A DNA stretch of 64,000 nt from CAVZAB01 sp963773155 (lineage in GTDB: Bacteria > Pseudomonadota > Alphaproteobacteria > Rhizobiales > Beijerinckiaceae): NCBI GenBank assembly GCA_963773155.1, contig CAVZAB010000012.1:124001-188000 (forward strand), written 5' to 3'. Below the pieces are notes generated by a model that saw only the letters and a program-made list of their open reading frames with translations, had not been told where the DNA came from and did not search any database. This document shows positions 34,824 through 43,571 of the stretch, one piece after another. Every line of letters begins with the position of its first letter. Positions within the stretch are counted from its first letter, which is position 1. The position numbers were made by a program, and so were the translations under genes.

Positions 34824-35920
34824 TCGAGCCCGGCGCCACGATTGGCATTCTTGGCGGCGGTCAGCTTGGCCGGATGCTGGCGCTTGCGGCAGCGCGGCTC
34901 GGGCTCAAGACTCATATTTACACGCCGGAGGCCGACAGCCCCGCGATCCAGGTTGCGGCCGGCCATACCCTGGCCAAATATGAGGATTTGGCGGCCCTTT
35001 CCACTTTTGCCGCAACCGTCGCGGTGGTCACCTATGAATTCGAGAATGTGCCGGCGCCAAGCGCTGCCTTTCTTTCGGCTCGCGGTCTGGTCTTTCCTGA
35101 TCCGCGGGCGCTGGCGGTCAGCCAGGACCGGCTCGCCGAGAAGGCCTTCATAGCCGAACTCGGGCTGGCGACGGCACCATTTGGTGTCGTTGACGATGCC
35201 GGCGGCCTTGCCCGGGCCGTCGCCCAGATTGGCCGCCCGGCCATCCTCAAGACACGCCGGCTCGGCTATGACGGCAAGGGTCAGGCGAGCGTCCGCGAGG
35301 GGTCGGATCTTGCGAGCGTCTTTCGCAGCCTCGGCGCGCCGTGCATTCTTGAGGGTGTGGTCAATTTCGAGCGCGAGATTTCGGTTATTGCGGCGCGCGG
35401 GCGCAACGGCGATTTTGCCGCCTACGACGTTTGCGAGAACGAGCACCTCCAGCATATTCTAAGCCGCACCCTGGTGCCGGCCCGGCTATCCCCGCAAGTC
35501 GCGGCGGCGGCGATCGACATCGCTCGCACCATCGCCGGTGCACTCGATTATGTCGGGGTGATCGCGGTGGAATTGTTCGTCGGTCAGGACGCGGCGAATC
35601 AGCCGTTGTTGATCGTCAACGAAATCGCGCCGCGGGTGCACAATTCCGGTCATTGGACCTTGGACGGGGCGCTGACGTCGCAATTCGAACAGCATATCCG
35701 GGCGATTTGCGGCTGGCCGCTTGGCTCGACCGCGCGTCATGGCCGCGTCGAAATGCGCAATCTGATTGGCCAGGACATCGATTTATGGCCGGAATTTCTG
35801 GCCCAGTCGGGCGCCTGTGTGCATCTTTACGGCAAGGGCGAGGCGCGGCCAGGCCGCAAGATGGGCCATGTGACCTGGATCGTGCCGCCTTGCCAGAGCG
35901 CGCCTGGACAGGATGGCTAA
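34820..35920 (+). CDS. purK: 5-(carboxyamino)imidazole ribonucleotide synthase (PurK)
   Basis: The 366-aa ATP-grasp enzyme uses AIR, ATP and bicarbonate to make N5-CAIR for PurE. It has IGILGGGQLGRMLALAAARLG at the N-terminus, ILKTRRLGYDGKGQ (ATP-grasp loop), EGVVNFEREISVI, VIAVELFV and NEIAPRVHNSGHWTLDG, the standard PurK motifs. It overlaps purE by four bases. The gene ends 95 bases before rpsU, and I see no gene in that gap. Confidence 0.94.
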   Translation: MIEPGATIGILGGGQLGRMLALAAARLGLKTHIYTPEADSPAIQVAAGHTLAKYEDLAALSTFAATVAVVTYEFENVPAPSAAFLSARGLVFPDPRALAVSQDRLAEKAFIAELGLATAPFGVVDDAGGLARAVAQIGRPAILKTRRLGYDGKGQASVREGSDLASVFRSLGAPCILEGVVNFEREISVIAARGRNGDFAAYDVCENEHLQHILSRTLVPARLSPQVAAAAIDIARTIAGALDYVGVIAVELFVGQDAANQPLLIVNEIAPRVHNSGHWTLDGALTSQFEQHIRAICGWPLGSTARHGRVEMRNLIGQDIDLWPEFLAQSGACVHLYGKGEARPGRKMGHVTWIVPPCQSAPGQDG

Positions 35921-36015
35921 AGTCTGCTATCGGACGCCTGCTAAGCTGGCAGCATTGGTTGTCGGCGCTGTTTTCATTCCTTGCGCCGATCGGCCATTTC
36001 GACAGGATCTACTGC

Positions 36016-36255
36016 GTGCAAGTACTGGTTCGCGACAATAATGTCGACCAAGCTCTCAAGGCGCTGAAAAAGAAAATGCAGCGCGAGGGCATCTTCCGCG
36101 AGATGAAGTTGCGCGGTCATTATGAGAAGCCGTCCGAGAAACGGGCCCGCGAGAAAGCCGAGGCGGTTCGCCGGGCGCGCAAGTTGGCCCGCAAGAAGAT
36201 GCAGCGCGAGGGCCTGCTGCCGATGAAGCCGAAAGTCGTGCCGGGCGCGCGCTAG
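36016..36255 (+). CDS. rpsU: 30S ribosomal protein S21 (bS21)
   Basis: The 79-aa basic protein starts QVLVRDNNVDQALKALKKKMQREG after its initiator and continues RGHYEKPSEKRAREKAEAVRRARKLARKKMQREGLLP, the alphaproteobacterial bS21. The start is GTG at 36016 with AGGAT upstream; a longer in-frame reading back into purK is not real. bS21 helps base pairing at the start of translation. It is not in the rpsU-dnaG-rpoD arrangement found in enterics. Confidence 0.94.
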   Translation: MQVLVRDNNVDQALKALKKKMQREGIFREMKLRGHYEKPSEKRAREKAEAVRRARKLARKKMQREGLLPMKPKVVPGAR

Positions 36256-36374
36256 AGGGCATTTGGCTTCTGGCCCAGTTCATTGGGGTTAAGAGTTCGG
36301 ATTGCCCGGGCAGACGGCTGGGGCAGGGTAACTGTGGCCGGGTCGGGGCCGACGAGCGATGAAGAGGGCCATCG

Positions 36375-37250
36375 ATGGGGCTGAGACCGGCGGATGCGAC
36401 GAGACCCCTGTGGTGGCGCCGATGGCTCTCGCGCGGCTCCCTCGTGGCAGCTTTGGCCTGCGGTGGCTGCGAAAGTGTTGGCTCGCTGTCGCCGGCGCGC
36501 GGACCAGGCGTCGCCGAGGTCGATGCAACGCCGGCGGCAAGCTCGCTCAATATCGCCTCGCTGAGCGAGGTCATTCAGCGCAATCCCAATGATGCGGCCG
36601 CGTACAATACGCGCGGGGCTGCCTATGCGCGGGCCGGTCGCTATCCCGATGCGATCAAGGATTTCAGCCAGGCGATCAGTCTCGACGCCAATTTCGCTGC
36701 CGCCTACACGAACCGGGCACTGGCCTATCGGCAGATCAGCCGCAATGAGGCGGCGCTTGATGATTTTGACCGGGCGATTGGTGCCGATCCAAACAATGCC
36801 GCGGCCCATCTCGGGCGTGCCAATTTGCTGCGCGCTCAGGGCAATCTGAGCGCCGCGCTGAGCGATCTCGATGCGGCGATCAAGTTGAACCCTGAGGGCG
36901 CCCAGGCCTTCCACGCACGCGGCCTGATCTACCAGCGGCAGGGTCAACAGGCGCAAGCCATTACCGATTTCGACAATGCGATCGATCGGGATCCGTTCGC
37001 CGCGGCGCCCTATCAGGCACGCGGTCAGAGCCTGATTGCGACCGGTAAATACGAATTGGCGATCGAGGATTTCAACGCCGCCCTGCATGTCGACAACCGC
37101 AATTCGGACGCCTGGGCCGGTTTGGGCGTGGCCTACGAGCATCTCGGCAACCGCGACAAAGCGCGCAAATCCTACAGCCGCGCGCTGCTGCTCAACCCGC
37201 AGAATGCGGTCGCCCGAGACGGCGCCGCGCGGACCGGGGCAACCGGCTAG
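36375..37250 (+). CDS. TPR-repeat probable lipoprotein
   Basis: The 291-aa protein has a positively charged start and hydrophobic run ending LVAALACGGC, a plausible lipobox with Cys at about residue 30. Then come about six consecutive TPR units, each near 34 residues, such as AAAYNTRGAAYARAGRYPDAIKDFSQAISLD, AHLGRANLLRAQGNLSAALSDLDAAIKLNP and AWAGLGVAYEHLGNRDKARKSYSRALLLNP. It resembles NlpI-like envelope scaffolds. Convergent with pntB. Confidence 0.83.
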   Translation: MGLRPADATRPLWWRRWLSRGSLVAALACGGCESVGSLSPARGPGVAEVDATPAASSLNIASLSEVIQRNPNDAAAYNTRGAAYARAGRYPDAIKDFSQAISLDANFAAAYTNRALAYRQISRNEAALDDFDRAIGADPNNAAAHLGRANLLRAQGNLSAALSDLDAAIKLNPEGAQAFHARGLIYQRQGQQAQAITDFDNAIDRDPFAAAPYQARGQSLIATGKYELAIEDFNAALHVDNRNSDAWAGLGVAYEHLGNRDKARKSYSRALLLNPQNAVARDGAARTGATG

Positions 37251-37272
37251 GCCGGCGGCCCGGCTCGCCCTT

Positions 37273-38673
37273 TCAATGGGCCAGGGCCTTGACGATTAAG
37301 TCGACCATTTTCTTGGCATCGCCGAATAGCATCATCGTATTGTCCCTGAAGAACAATTCATTTTCCACGCCGGCGTAGCCAGACCCCATGCCGCGTTTGA
37401 CGAAGAGTACGGTCTTGGCCCGCTCGACATCGAGGACGGGCATGCCATAGATCGGTGATTTCGGATCGGTCTTGGCGGCCGGATTGGTCACGTCATTGGC
37501 GCCAATGACAAAGGCGACGTCGGCCTGACTGAATTCCGAATTAATGTCCTCGAGTTCGAAGACTTCGTCGTAGGGTACGTTCGCCTCGGCGAGCAGCACA
37601 TTCATGTGACCCGGCATGCGGCCGGCAACGGGATGGATCGCATATTTGACCTCGACGCCGTCCTTTTTCAGAAGATCGGCCATTTCCCGCAGGGCATGCT
37701 GGGCCTGAGCTACGGCCATGCCGTAGCCCGGCACGACAATGACTTTGCCGGCGTTCTTCATAATATAGGCGGCATCCTCCGCCGAGCCCTGCTTGACCGG
37801 CCTCGTTTCGGCGGCGGCGCTCGCGGCTTCGGTTTCGCCGCCAAAGCCGCCAAGGATGACGGCAATGAAGCTCCGGTTCATTCCCTTGCACATAATGTAG
37901 GAGAGGATCGCGCCGGATGATCCGACCAGAGCGCCGGTGATGATGAGCGCCAGATTGCCGAGCGTAAAGCCAATCCCCGCCGCGGCCCAGCCGGAATAGG
38001 AATTTAGCATTGAAATGACGACCGGCATGTCGGCGCCGCCGATCGGGACGATCAGCAGAACGCCAAGCGCAAGCGCGATCAGCACGATCAGCGCAAAGGC
38101 CAGACTGGCTTGGAACAGGAAGAACAGCAGGATACAAAGAAGCAGCGCCGCGGCTAGCCCGCTATTGATCGCGTGGCGTTGCGGCAACATGATCGGTTTG
38201 CCGCTCATGCGTCCGTCGAGCTTCAAGAAGGCTATGATCGAACCGGTGAAGGTAATCGCGCCAATCGCCGCGCCAAGTGACATTTCGATCAGGCTTTGCG
38301 CGTGGATCGCGCCGGGCTCGCCTATGCCGAATGCCTGCGGGGCAGCGAGCGCGCTGGCGGCGACCAGCACCGCGGCTAGACCGACCAGGGCATGGAAAAA
38401 GGCGACGAGCTGCGGCATCGCCGTCATTTGAACGGTGCGGGCTCGCCAGGCGCCGATTGCCGCCCCAATGGCCAATCCGGCCAACACCATGAGCCAGCTG
38501 ACGAAGGTTGACGGCAGTTTGAATAGGAGCGTGGTCACCACCGCGATGGCCATGCCGATCATGCCGAACAGATTGCCCTGCCGCGAGGTCGCCGGTGATG
38601 ACAGGCCGCGCAGCGCGAGGATGAACAGGATACCGGCGATCAGATAGGCGAAGGCGGCGAAATTGGCGCTCAT
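37273..38673 (-). CDS. pntB: NAD(P) transhydrogenase subunit beta
   Basis: The 466-aa protein has nine or so membrane helices in the first 280 residues (domain II) and then the NADP(H)-binding domain III. KVIVVPGYGMAVAQAQHAL carries the NADP site, followed by YAIHPVAGRMPGHMNVLLAEANVPYDEVFELEDIN and FVIGANDVTNPAAKTDP. With the alpha subunits it couples proton entry to reduction of NADP by NADH. It is the last gene of the pntAA-pntAB-pntB operon, five bases after pntAB. Confidence 0.95.
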   Translation of the reverse strand: MSANFAAFAYLIAGILFILALRGLSSPATSRQGNLFGMIGMAIAVVTTLLFKLPSTFVSWLMVLAGLAIGAAIGAWRARTVQMTAMPQLVAFFHALVGLAAVLVAASALAAPQAFGIGEPGAIHAQSLIEMSLGAAIGAITFTGSIIAFLKLDGRMSGKPIMLPQRHAINSGLAAALLLCILLFFLFQASLAFALIVLIALALGVLLIVPIGGADMPVVISMLNSYSGWAAAGIGFTLGNLALIITGALVGSSGAILSYIMCKGMNRSFIAVILGGFGGETEAASAAAETRPVKQGSAEDAAYIMKNAGKVIVVPGYGMAVAQAQHALREMADLLKKDGVEVKYAIHPVAGRMPGHMNVLLAEANVPYDEVFELEDINSEFSQADVAFVIGANDVTNPAAKTDPKSPIYGMPVLDVERAKTVLFVKRGMGSGYAGVENELFFRDNTMMLFGDAKKMVDLIVKALAH

Positions 38674-38678
38674 CTGGA

Positions 38679-39089
38679 TCAGCCTTTTTTCTTGTACATG
38701 GCGAGCATGCGCTCGGTGACGAGAAAACCTCCGAAAATATTGATCGCGGCAAGGATCAGGGCAATAAAGCCGAACAGCCGGGCCCAGAACGATCCCTCAC
38801 CGATTTGGTCAACGCCAACCGAAAGCAGGGCGCCGACGATGATCACCGAGGAGATGGCGTTGGTTACCGACATAAGCGGCGTGTGAAGCGCCGGCGTCAC
38901 CGACCAGACGACGTAATAGCCGACGAAGACGGCGAGGGCGAAAATGGCAAGCGTATAGACGAAAGGGTCGATAGCGCCGCCGACGAGAGCATGGCCCGCC
39001 TCGCCAGCCGAGGCGGCGAGTTGTTTGGCATAGGTCTGGGCCGCGGTCTGAACCGTATCGATGAATTGCTGGCTTGCTTCATTGGCCAT
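38679..39089 (-). CDS. pntAB: NAD(P) transhydrogenase subunit alpha, membrane part
   Basis: The 136-aa protein holds the membrane helices that form the C-terminal part of PntA in enterics: DPFVYTLAIFALAVFVGYYVVWSVTPALHTPLMSVTNAISSVIIVGAL is typical. A separate pntAB gene is the alphaproteobacterial arrangement. It lies between pntAA (26 bases upstream) and pntB. A lysine-rich C-terminus (MYKKKG) is cytoplasmic. Confidence 0.94.
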   Translation of the reverse strand: MANEASQQFIDTVQTAAQTYAKQLAASAGEAGHALVGGAIDPFVYTLAIFALAVFVGYYVVWSVTPALHTPLMSVTNAISSVIIVGALLSVGVDQIGEGSFWARLFGFIALILAAINIFGGFLVTERMLAMYKKKG

Positions 39090-39115
39090 GGAGCGCTCTT
39101 TCTCTCGTCAATGCG

Positions 39116-40261
39116 TCAATTCGATTTCGGCTGGAAGTCCGGATGCACGATGGCGCCATCGCGCGTAAGACAGGTCGCCCTGACGAGTTCGTCGTTGCTG
39201 TCGATGGCAATTTGCTTGGTGTTCTTGTCGATCAGAGTTTCGACAAAGGCAAAGAGGTTGCGGGCATAAAGACTCGAGGCGGTTGCCGGCAGCCGTGCCG
39301 CCAGGTTGAGTTGGCCGAGGACCAGCACCCCCTCGACATCGGCAATTTCGCCGGGCTTCGACAATTCGCAATTGCCGCCGCGCTCGACTGCCAGGTCGAC
39401 GATGACCGAGCCGGGTTTCATGCTATGAACCATCGCGGCGGTGATAAGCCTCGGCGCCGGACGGCCGGGGATCAGAGCCGTAGTCACGACTATATCCTGC
39501 TTGGCAATATGGGCGGCGACCAGGGCCGCCTGTTTGGCCTGATAGTCCGTTGACATTTCCTTGGCATAGCCGGCCGCCGTCTCAGCCTGCTTGAATTCCG
39601 CATCCTCGACCGCGACGAATTTCGCACCGAGCAACTCGACCTGTTCCTTGGTCGCCGGCCTCACGTCGGTGGCGGAGACAACCCCGCCGAGCCGGCGGGC
39701 GGTGGCGATCGCCTGGAGCCCGGCAACGCCGACGCCCATGATGAAGATCTTGGCGGCCGGAATGGTTCCGGCAGCGGTCATCATCATCGGCACGGCGCGG
39801 CCGTAGGCGGCGGCGGCGTCGACGATTGCCCGGTAGCCGGCCAGATTGGCCTGGCTCGACAAGACGTCCATCGACTGCGCTCGGGTGATTCGCGGCATCA
39901 ATTCCATGGCAAAGGCGGTGACATGGGCCGCGGCAAGGCCCTGGAGAGCGGCCTCGTTGCCATAGGGATCGAGGATGCCAATGAGAATGGCGCCCTTATG
40001 GATCAGCTTGAGTTCCGCCTCCGAGGGGCGACGCACCTTGAGGACGAGGTCGGCGTCCTTGAGCGTCTCTTTGGCATTCTTGCCGATGGTTGCACCGGCG
40101 CTTTGATACTCGGCATCGCTGAGCCCGCTCCTGCGGCCGGCGCCGGATTCGACCGTGACCTCGGCGCCGAGGCCAATCAAGCGCTTGATACTGTCTGGGG
40201 TCGCGGCGACGCGGGTCTCATTGGGTCCGGTTTCGGCGGGAACGGCAATCCGCATCGTCAA
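39116..40261 (-). CDS. pntAA: NAD(P) transhydrogenase subunit alpha, NAD-binding part
   Basis: The 381-aa soluble domain I binds NADH. It has VPAETGPNETRVAATPDSIKRLIGLGAEV at its start, DLVLKVRRPSEAELKLI, MELMPRITRAQSMDVLSSQANLAGYRAV-like residues, IFIMGVGVAGLQAIATARRLGGVVSATDVRP (Rossmann loop) and ALIPGRPAPRLITAAMVHSMKPGSVIVDLAVERGGNCELS. It opens the transhydrogenase operon, which a tiny oxidase-subunit gene precedes by 97 bases on the same strand. Confidence 0.95.
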   Translation of the reverse strand: MTMRIAVPAETGPNETRVAATPDSIKRLIGLGAEVTVESGAGRRSGLSDAEYQSAGATIGKNAKETLKDADLVLKVRRPSEAELKLIHKGAILIGILDPYGNEAALQGLAAAHVTAFAMELMPRITRAQSMDVLSSQANLAGYRAIVDAAAAYGRAVPMMMTAAGTIPAAKIFIMGVGVAGLQAIATARRLGGVVSATDVRPATKEQVELLGAKFVAVEDAEFKQAETAAGYAKEMSTDYQAKQAALVAAHIAKQDIVVTTALIPGRPAPRLITAAMVHSMKPGSVIVDLAVERGGNCELSKPGEIADVEGVLVLGQLNLAARLPATASSLYARNLFAFVETLIDKNTKQIAIDSNDELVRATCLTRDGAIVHPDFQPKSN

Positions 40262-40358
40262 CTCCAGAACGCGGCCATTCCGATGCTCGCACCGGATGCG
40301 ACGGCCGCTGGTGGGCGGTCAGAGCTTTGCCGCAAACGCGGCCTTGCGCAAGCCTGGC

Positions 40359-40505
40359 CTAAAGCAAGGTGACGGCCATGAAGATCATGATGCAGGCACA
40401 GCCAATTGCCGCCCATTTGACCAGGGAAAGGAACATCCGATAGGTCCGGACATGTTCGGCATAGTCCAATGCGGAGCCTTCTCCGATGACGGATTTATCG
40501 GCCAT
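40359..40505 (-). CDS. aa3-type cytochrome c oxidase subunit IV family mini-protein
   Basis: The 48-aa protein, MADKSVIGEGSALDYAEHVR then TYRMFLSLVKWAAIGCACIM and IFMAVTLL, has a short soluble start with D-Y-x-E-H-x-x-T-Y-x-x-F and a single membrane helix. That is the pattern of the bacterial aa3 oxidase subunit IV family (COX4_pro_2). AGGATA precedes the ATG. It sits immediately upstream of pntAA, a position this family often occupies in alphaproteobacteria. It may be a small subunit or assembly partner of a respiratory complex. Confidence 0.82.
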   Translation of the reverse strand: MADKSVIGEGSALDYAEHVRTYRMFLSLVKWAAIGCACIMIFMAVTLL

Positions 40506-40708
40506 ACTATCCTCCAAAGCGAGCGATGCGGTGACTTAGCCCAATTGCGTGGACCAGGCAATCGGCCCGCCTGCCGGGACCGTTTTGCTGCAGGCCCGAT
40601 CGTCGTCAGGCTTGGCATTGGCCAAAAGCGCTAGGCATGACCTGTTGCGTTGCGCTGTCTTGAGGCGCAAGCAGGGGCTGGTTGACGGGCGCAGTCAGGG
40701 AGGAACGC

Positions 40709-42613
40709 ATGGCTAGTGCCTATGCCCAAGTTTACGATCAATGGCAGCGCGACCCGGAAGGTTTCTGGCGGCAGGCTGCCGCGGCGGTCGATTGGATCCG
40801 GCCGCCGCAGAAAATCTTTGACGCCGGCCAAGGGGTGTATGGGCGCTGGTTTCCGGATGCGACCTGCAACACCTGCTGGAATGCGGTCGACCGGCATGTG
40901 CGCGACGGATTTGGCGAGCGCATTGCGATCGCCTATGACAGCCCGGTAACGACAACGAAGCGGGCCTATACCTACCGGCAATTGCTGGACGAAGTTTCTC
41001 TGCTTGCCGGAGTTCTCACCACATTTGGCGTCGGCAAGGGCGACCGCGTTCTCATCTACATGCCGATGGTACCTGAGGCGATCATGGCCATGCTGGCCTG
41101 TGCCCGGATCGGGGCAATCCATTCGGTGGTTTTCGGCGGCTTTGCCGCCAAGGAACTGGCAACTCGCATCGACGATGCCAAGCCGACATTGATTATGTCG
41201 GCGTCCTGCGGCATCGAGCCCGGGCGGGTCGTGCATTACAAGCCGCTACTCGATTCCGCGATCGAAATTGCCGCATGGCCGCCCCGCGCGAGCCTGGTGC
41301 TGCAGCGGCCGCAATCCGCGGCCGCGTTGGTTGCCGGACGCGATTATGATTGGGCCGATTGCGTCGCACAGGCGCGCGCCGCAGGCCGGCGCAGCGCCTG
41401 TGTCGAACTTGCGGCAAGCGACCCGCTCTATATTCTCTACACGTCGGGGACGACCGGGCGGCCGAAGGGGGTGGTGCGCGACAATGGCGGCCATATGGTT
41501 GCCCTCAAATGGTCGATGACCAATCTGTACGGGGTCGAGCCGGGCGAGGCCTTCTGGGCGGCCTCCGATATCGGCTGGGTGGTCGGCCATTCCTACATCG
41601 TCTATGGACCGCTGCTGCATGGGGCGACAACCATTCTCTACGAGGGCAAACCGGTCGGCACGCCGGATGCCGGCGCCTTCTGGCGGGTCATCGATGACCA
41701 CAAGATCGTTGCTTTTTTCACCGCGCCGACGGCGTTGCGGGCGATTAAGAAGGAGGATCCCGAGGCAAAGCTCCTCGCGCGCCACGACCTGTCCTCTTTG
41801 CGCACCCTGTTCCTGGCCGGCGAACGCGCCGATCCCGACACTGTTGCCTGGGCGCAACGGATCCTCGGCGTGCCGGTGATCGACCATTGGTGGCAGACGG
41901 AAACCGGCTGGTGCATTGTCGGCAATCCGGTTGGCCTCGGCCGCCTGCCGGTCAAGCATGGATCGCCGAGCGTGCCGCTCCCGGGTTATGACGTAAGGGT
42001 GGTTGACGAGGCTGCACGGCCGCTTGCGACCGGCAAAATGGGCTCGATCGTGGTCAAACTGCCGCTGCCGCCGGGCTGTTTGACGACCCTCTGGCAGGCC
42101 GACGAGAGGATGCGGGAAAGCTATCTCAGCGAGTTTCCCGGCTATTACAAGACCGCCGATGCCGGCTTTCGCGATGAGGATGGCTATTTCTATATTATGG
42201 GTCGCACCGACGACATCATCAATGTCGCCGGCCATCGCCTGTCGACCGGCGGGATGGAGGAGGTTCTTGCCTCGCATCCCGATGTCGCGGAATGTGCCGT
42301 GATCGGCATCAAGGACGCGCTGAAGGGCGAAGCGCCGTGCGGTTTCGTCGTGCTGAAGTTCGGGGTTGCACGGCCGGTCGCCGAAATCGAGCGGGAGATT
42401 GTCGCCCTTGTCCGCGAAAAAATTGGTCCGGTCGCGGCCTTCAAGATAGCGATAGCGGTCGACCGGCTGCCGAAGACGCGCTCCGGCAAAATTCTCCGCG
42501 GCACGATGAAGAAAATAGCGGACGGCGATGCCTGGTCGATGCCGGCGACCATCGACGACCCCCAGGCTCTCGACGAGATTGCCGGCGCGCTAAAGGCTCG
42601 CCAGCTTGGCTAG
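40709..42613 (+). CDS. prpE: Propionate--CoA ligase (PrpE)
   Basis: The 634-aa acyl-CoA synthetase activates propionate through propionyl-AMP. YTSGTTGRPKGVVRDNGGH is the P-loop signature specific to PrpE. IYMPMVPEAIMAMLACARIGAIHSVVFGGFAAKELATRI, VIDHWWQTETGW, GYYKTADAGFRDEDGYFYIMGRTDD and KTRSGKILRGTMKK (acylation-site lysine) follow in order. GGGAGGAA precedes ATG 40709. No prpB, prpC or prpD is nearby, so the product may feed a propionyl-CoA carboxylase route encoded elsewhere. The 3' end overlaps the convergent trcR gene by four bases. Confidence 0.93.
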   Translation: MASAYAQVYDQWQRDPEGFWRQAAAAVDWIRPPQKIFDAGQGVYGRWFPDATCNTCWNAVDRHVRDGFGERIAIAYDSPVTTTKRAYTYRQLLDEVSLLAGVLTTFGVGKGDRVLIYMPMVPEAIMAMLACARIGAIHSVVFGGFAAKELATRIDDAKPTLIMSASCGIEPGRVVHYKPLLDSAIEIAAWPPRASLVLQRPQSAAALVAGRDYDWADCVAQARAAGRRSACVELAASDPLYILYTSGTTGRPKGVVRDNGGHMVALKWSMTNLYGVEPGEAFWAASDIGWVVGHSYIVYGPLLHGATTILYEGKPVGTPDAGAFWRVIDDHKIVAFFTAPTALRAIKKEDPEAKLLARHDLSSLRTLFLAGERADPDTVAWAQRILGVPVIDHWWQTETGWCIVGNPVGLGRLPVKHGSPSVPLPGYDVRVVDEAARPLATGKMGSIVVKLPLPPGCLTTLWQADERMRESYLSEFPGYYKTADAGFRDEDGYFYIMGRTDDIINVAGHRLSTGGMEEVLASHPDVAECAVIGIKDALKGEAPCGFVVLKFGVARPVAEIEREIVALVREKIGPVAAFKIAIAVDRLPKTRSGKILRGTMKKIADGDAWSMPATIDDPQALDEIAGALKARQLG

Positions 42614-43320
42614 TCTTTGCTTTTCAGGCTCTTGAGCTTGGCAAAGACCGAGTCGACATCGATAGCATCCTCTTGCTTGGGTTTATTTGGCGCGGCTCCA
42701 AACACTTCTTCATGGGTCGTCGGCACCGATTTCGGCGCCGTCGTAATTTCCGCCGGCACCAGGGTCTGACCGCGTTCCTCGACAACCGGCGTGCGGTCCT
42801 TGGAGGCCCGGTTGACCTCGAAATCGAGATCGATCTGGGAGCATATGCCGAGCGTGACCGGGTCCATCGGCTGGAGATTGGCGGAATTCCAATGGGTCCG
42901 GTCGCGGATTGCCTGCAACGTGGTCTTGGTTGTCCCGACCAGGCGCATGATCTGGGCATCCTTCAGTTCAGCATGATTGCGCAACAGCCAGAGGATCGCG
43001 TTGGGACGATCCTGGCGGCGCGACAAGGGCGTGTACCGGGGGCCGCGGCTGCGCTTGACCTCGGGCAGGGTGACCTTCGATTTCGCGAGATGAAGCTTTT
43101 GTTCCGGCGATTGCTCGGCGCGCGCGATTTCTTCGCGGGTCAACTGGCCATTGCTGACGGGGTCGAGGCCTTTGATGCCGGTCGCGACTTCGCCATCGGC
43201 AATGCCTTTGACCTCGAGCGGATGCAATTTGCAGAAATCGGCGATCTGATCGAAGGTCAGCGAAGTGTTTTCGACCAGCCAAACGGCTGTTGCCTTCGGC
43301 ATCAGCGGCGCAGTGCTCAT
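42610..43320 (-). CDS. trcR: Cell-cycle transcriptional regulator TrcR family (DUF1013)
   Basis: The 236-aa protein begins MSTAPLMPKATAVWLVENTSLTFDQIADFCKLHPLEVKGIADG, the DUF1013 start, and includes RSRGPRYTPLSRRQDRPNAILWLLRNHAELKDAQIMRLVGTTK with an HTH-like segment. In Caulobacter, TrcR is an RNA-polymerase-associated regulator. AAGGAG precedes two adjacent ATGs at 43323 and 43320; either may be used. The C-terminus is Lys/Ser-rich. Convergent with prpE. Confidence 0.85.
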   Translation of the reverse strand: MSTAPLMPKATAVWLVENTSLTFDQIADFCKLHPLEVKGIADGEVATGIKGLDPVSNGQLTREEIARAEQSPEQKLHLAKSKVTLPEVKRSRGPRYTPLSRRQDRPNAILWLLRNHAELKDAQIMRLVGTTKTTLQAIRDRTHWNSANLQPMDPVTLGICSQIDLDFEVNRASKDRTPVVEERGQTLVPAEITTAPKSVPTTHEEVFGAAPNKPKQEDAIDVDSVFAKLKSLKSKD

Positions 43321-43457
43321 CATTTGTCTCCTTCGTCCGGGCTGCCCGGCGGTATTGCGGACGCGTTTCCGACCGCGCCGGCCGGGCCGAGGCCGAGGCC
43401 TCACATTCTCATTCTCATGGGAATAGGCCTATATAGTCAGGCGCATCGGGCAAGGCA

Positions 43458-43502
43458 ATGCCAAGACGTGACATGCCAAAACGCGACATGGCAAGGCGTG
43501 GC
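43458..43502. repeat. Three tandem 15-bp degenerate repeats
   Basis: ATGCCAAGACGTGAC, ATGCCAAAACGCGAC and ATGGCAAGGCGTGGC follow one another in the 248-base gap between trcR and the quinone oxidoreductase gene. They differ at a few positions only. The rest of that gap shows no gene. Confidence 0.75.
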
Positions 43503-43571
43503 AGGACGTGAATTGCGCCAAGACGGGGCTTGCCGGGACCGGCGTCGATCCTGGGAGCGCCCGCGGCGGGG

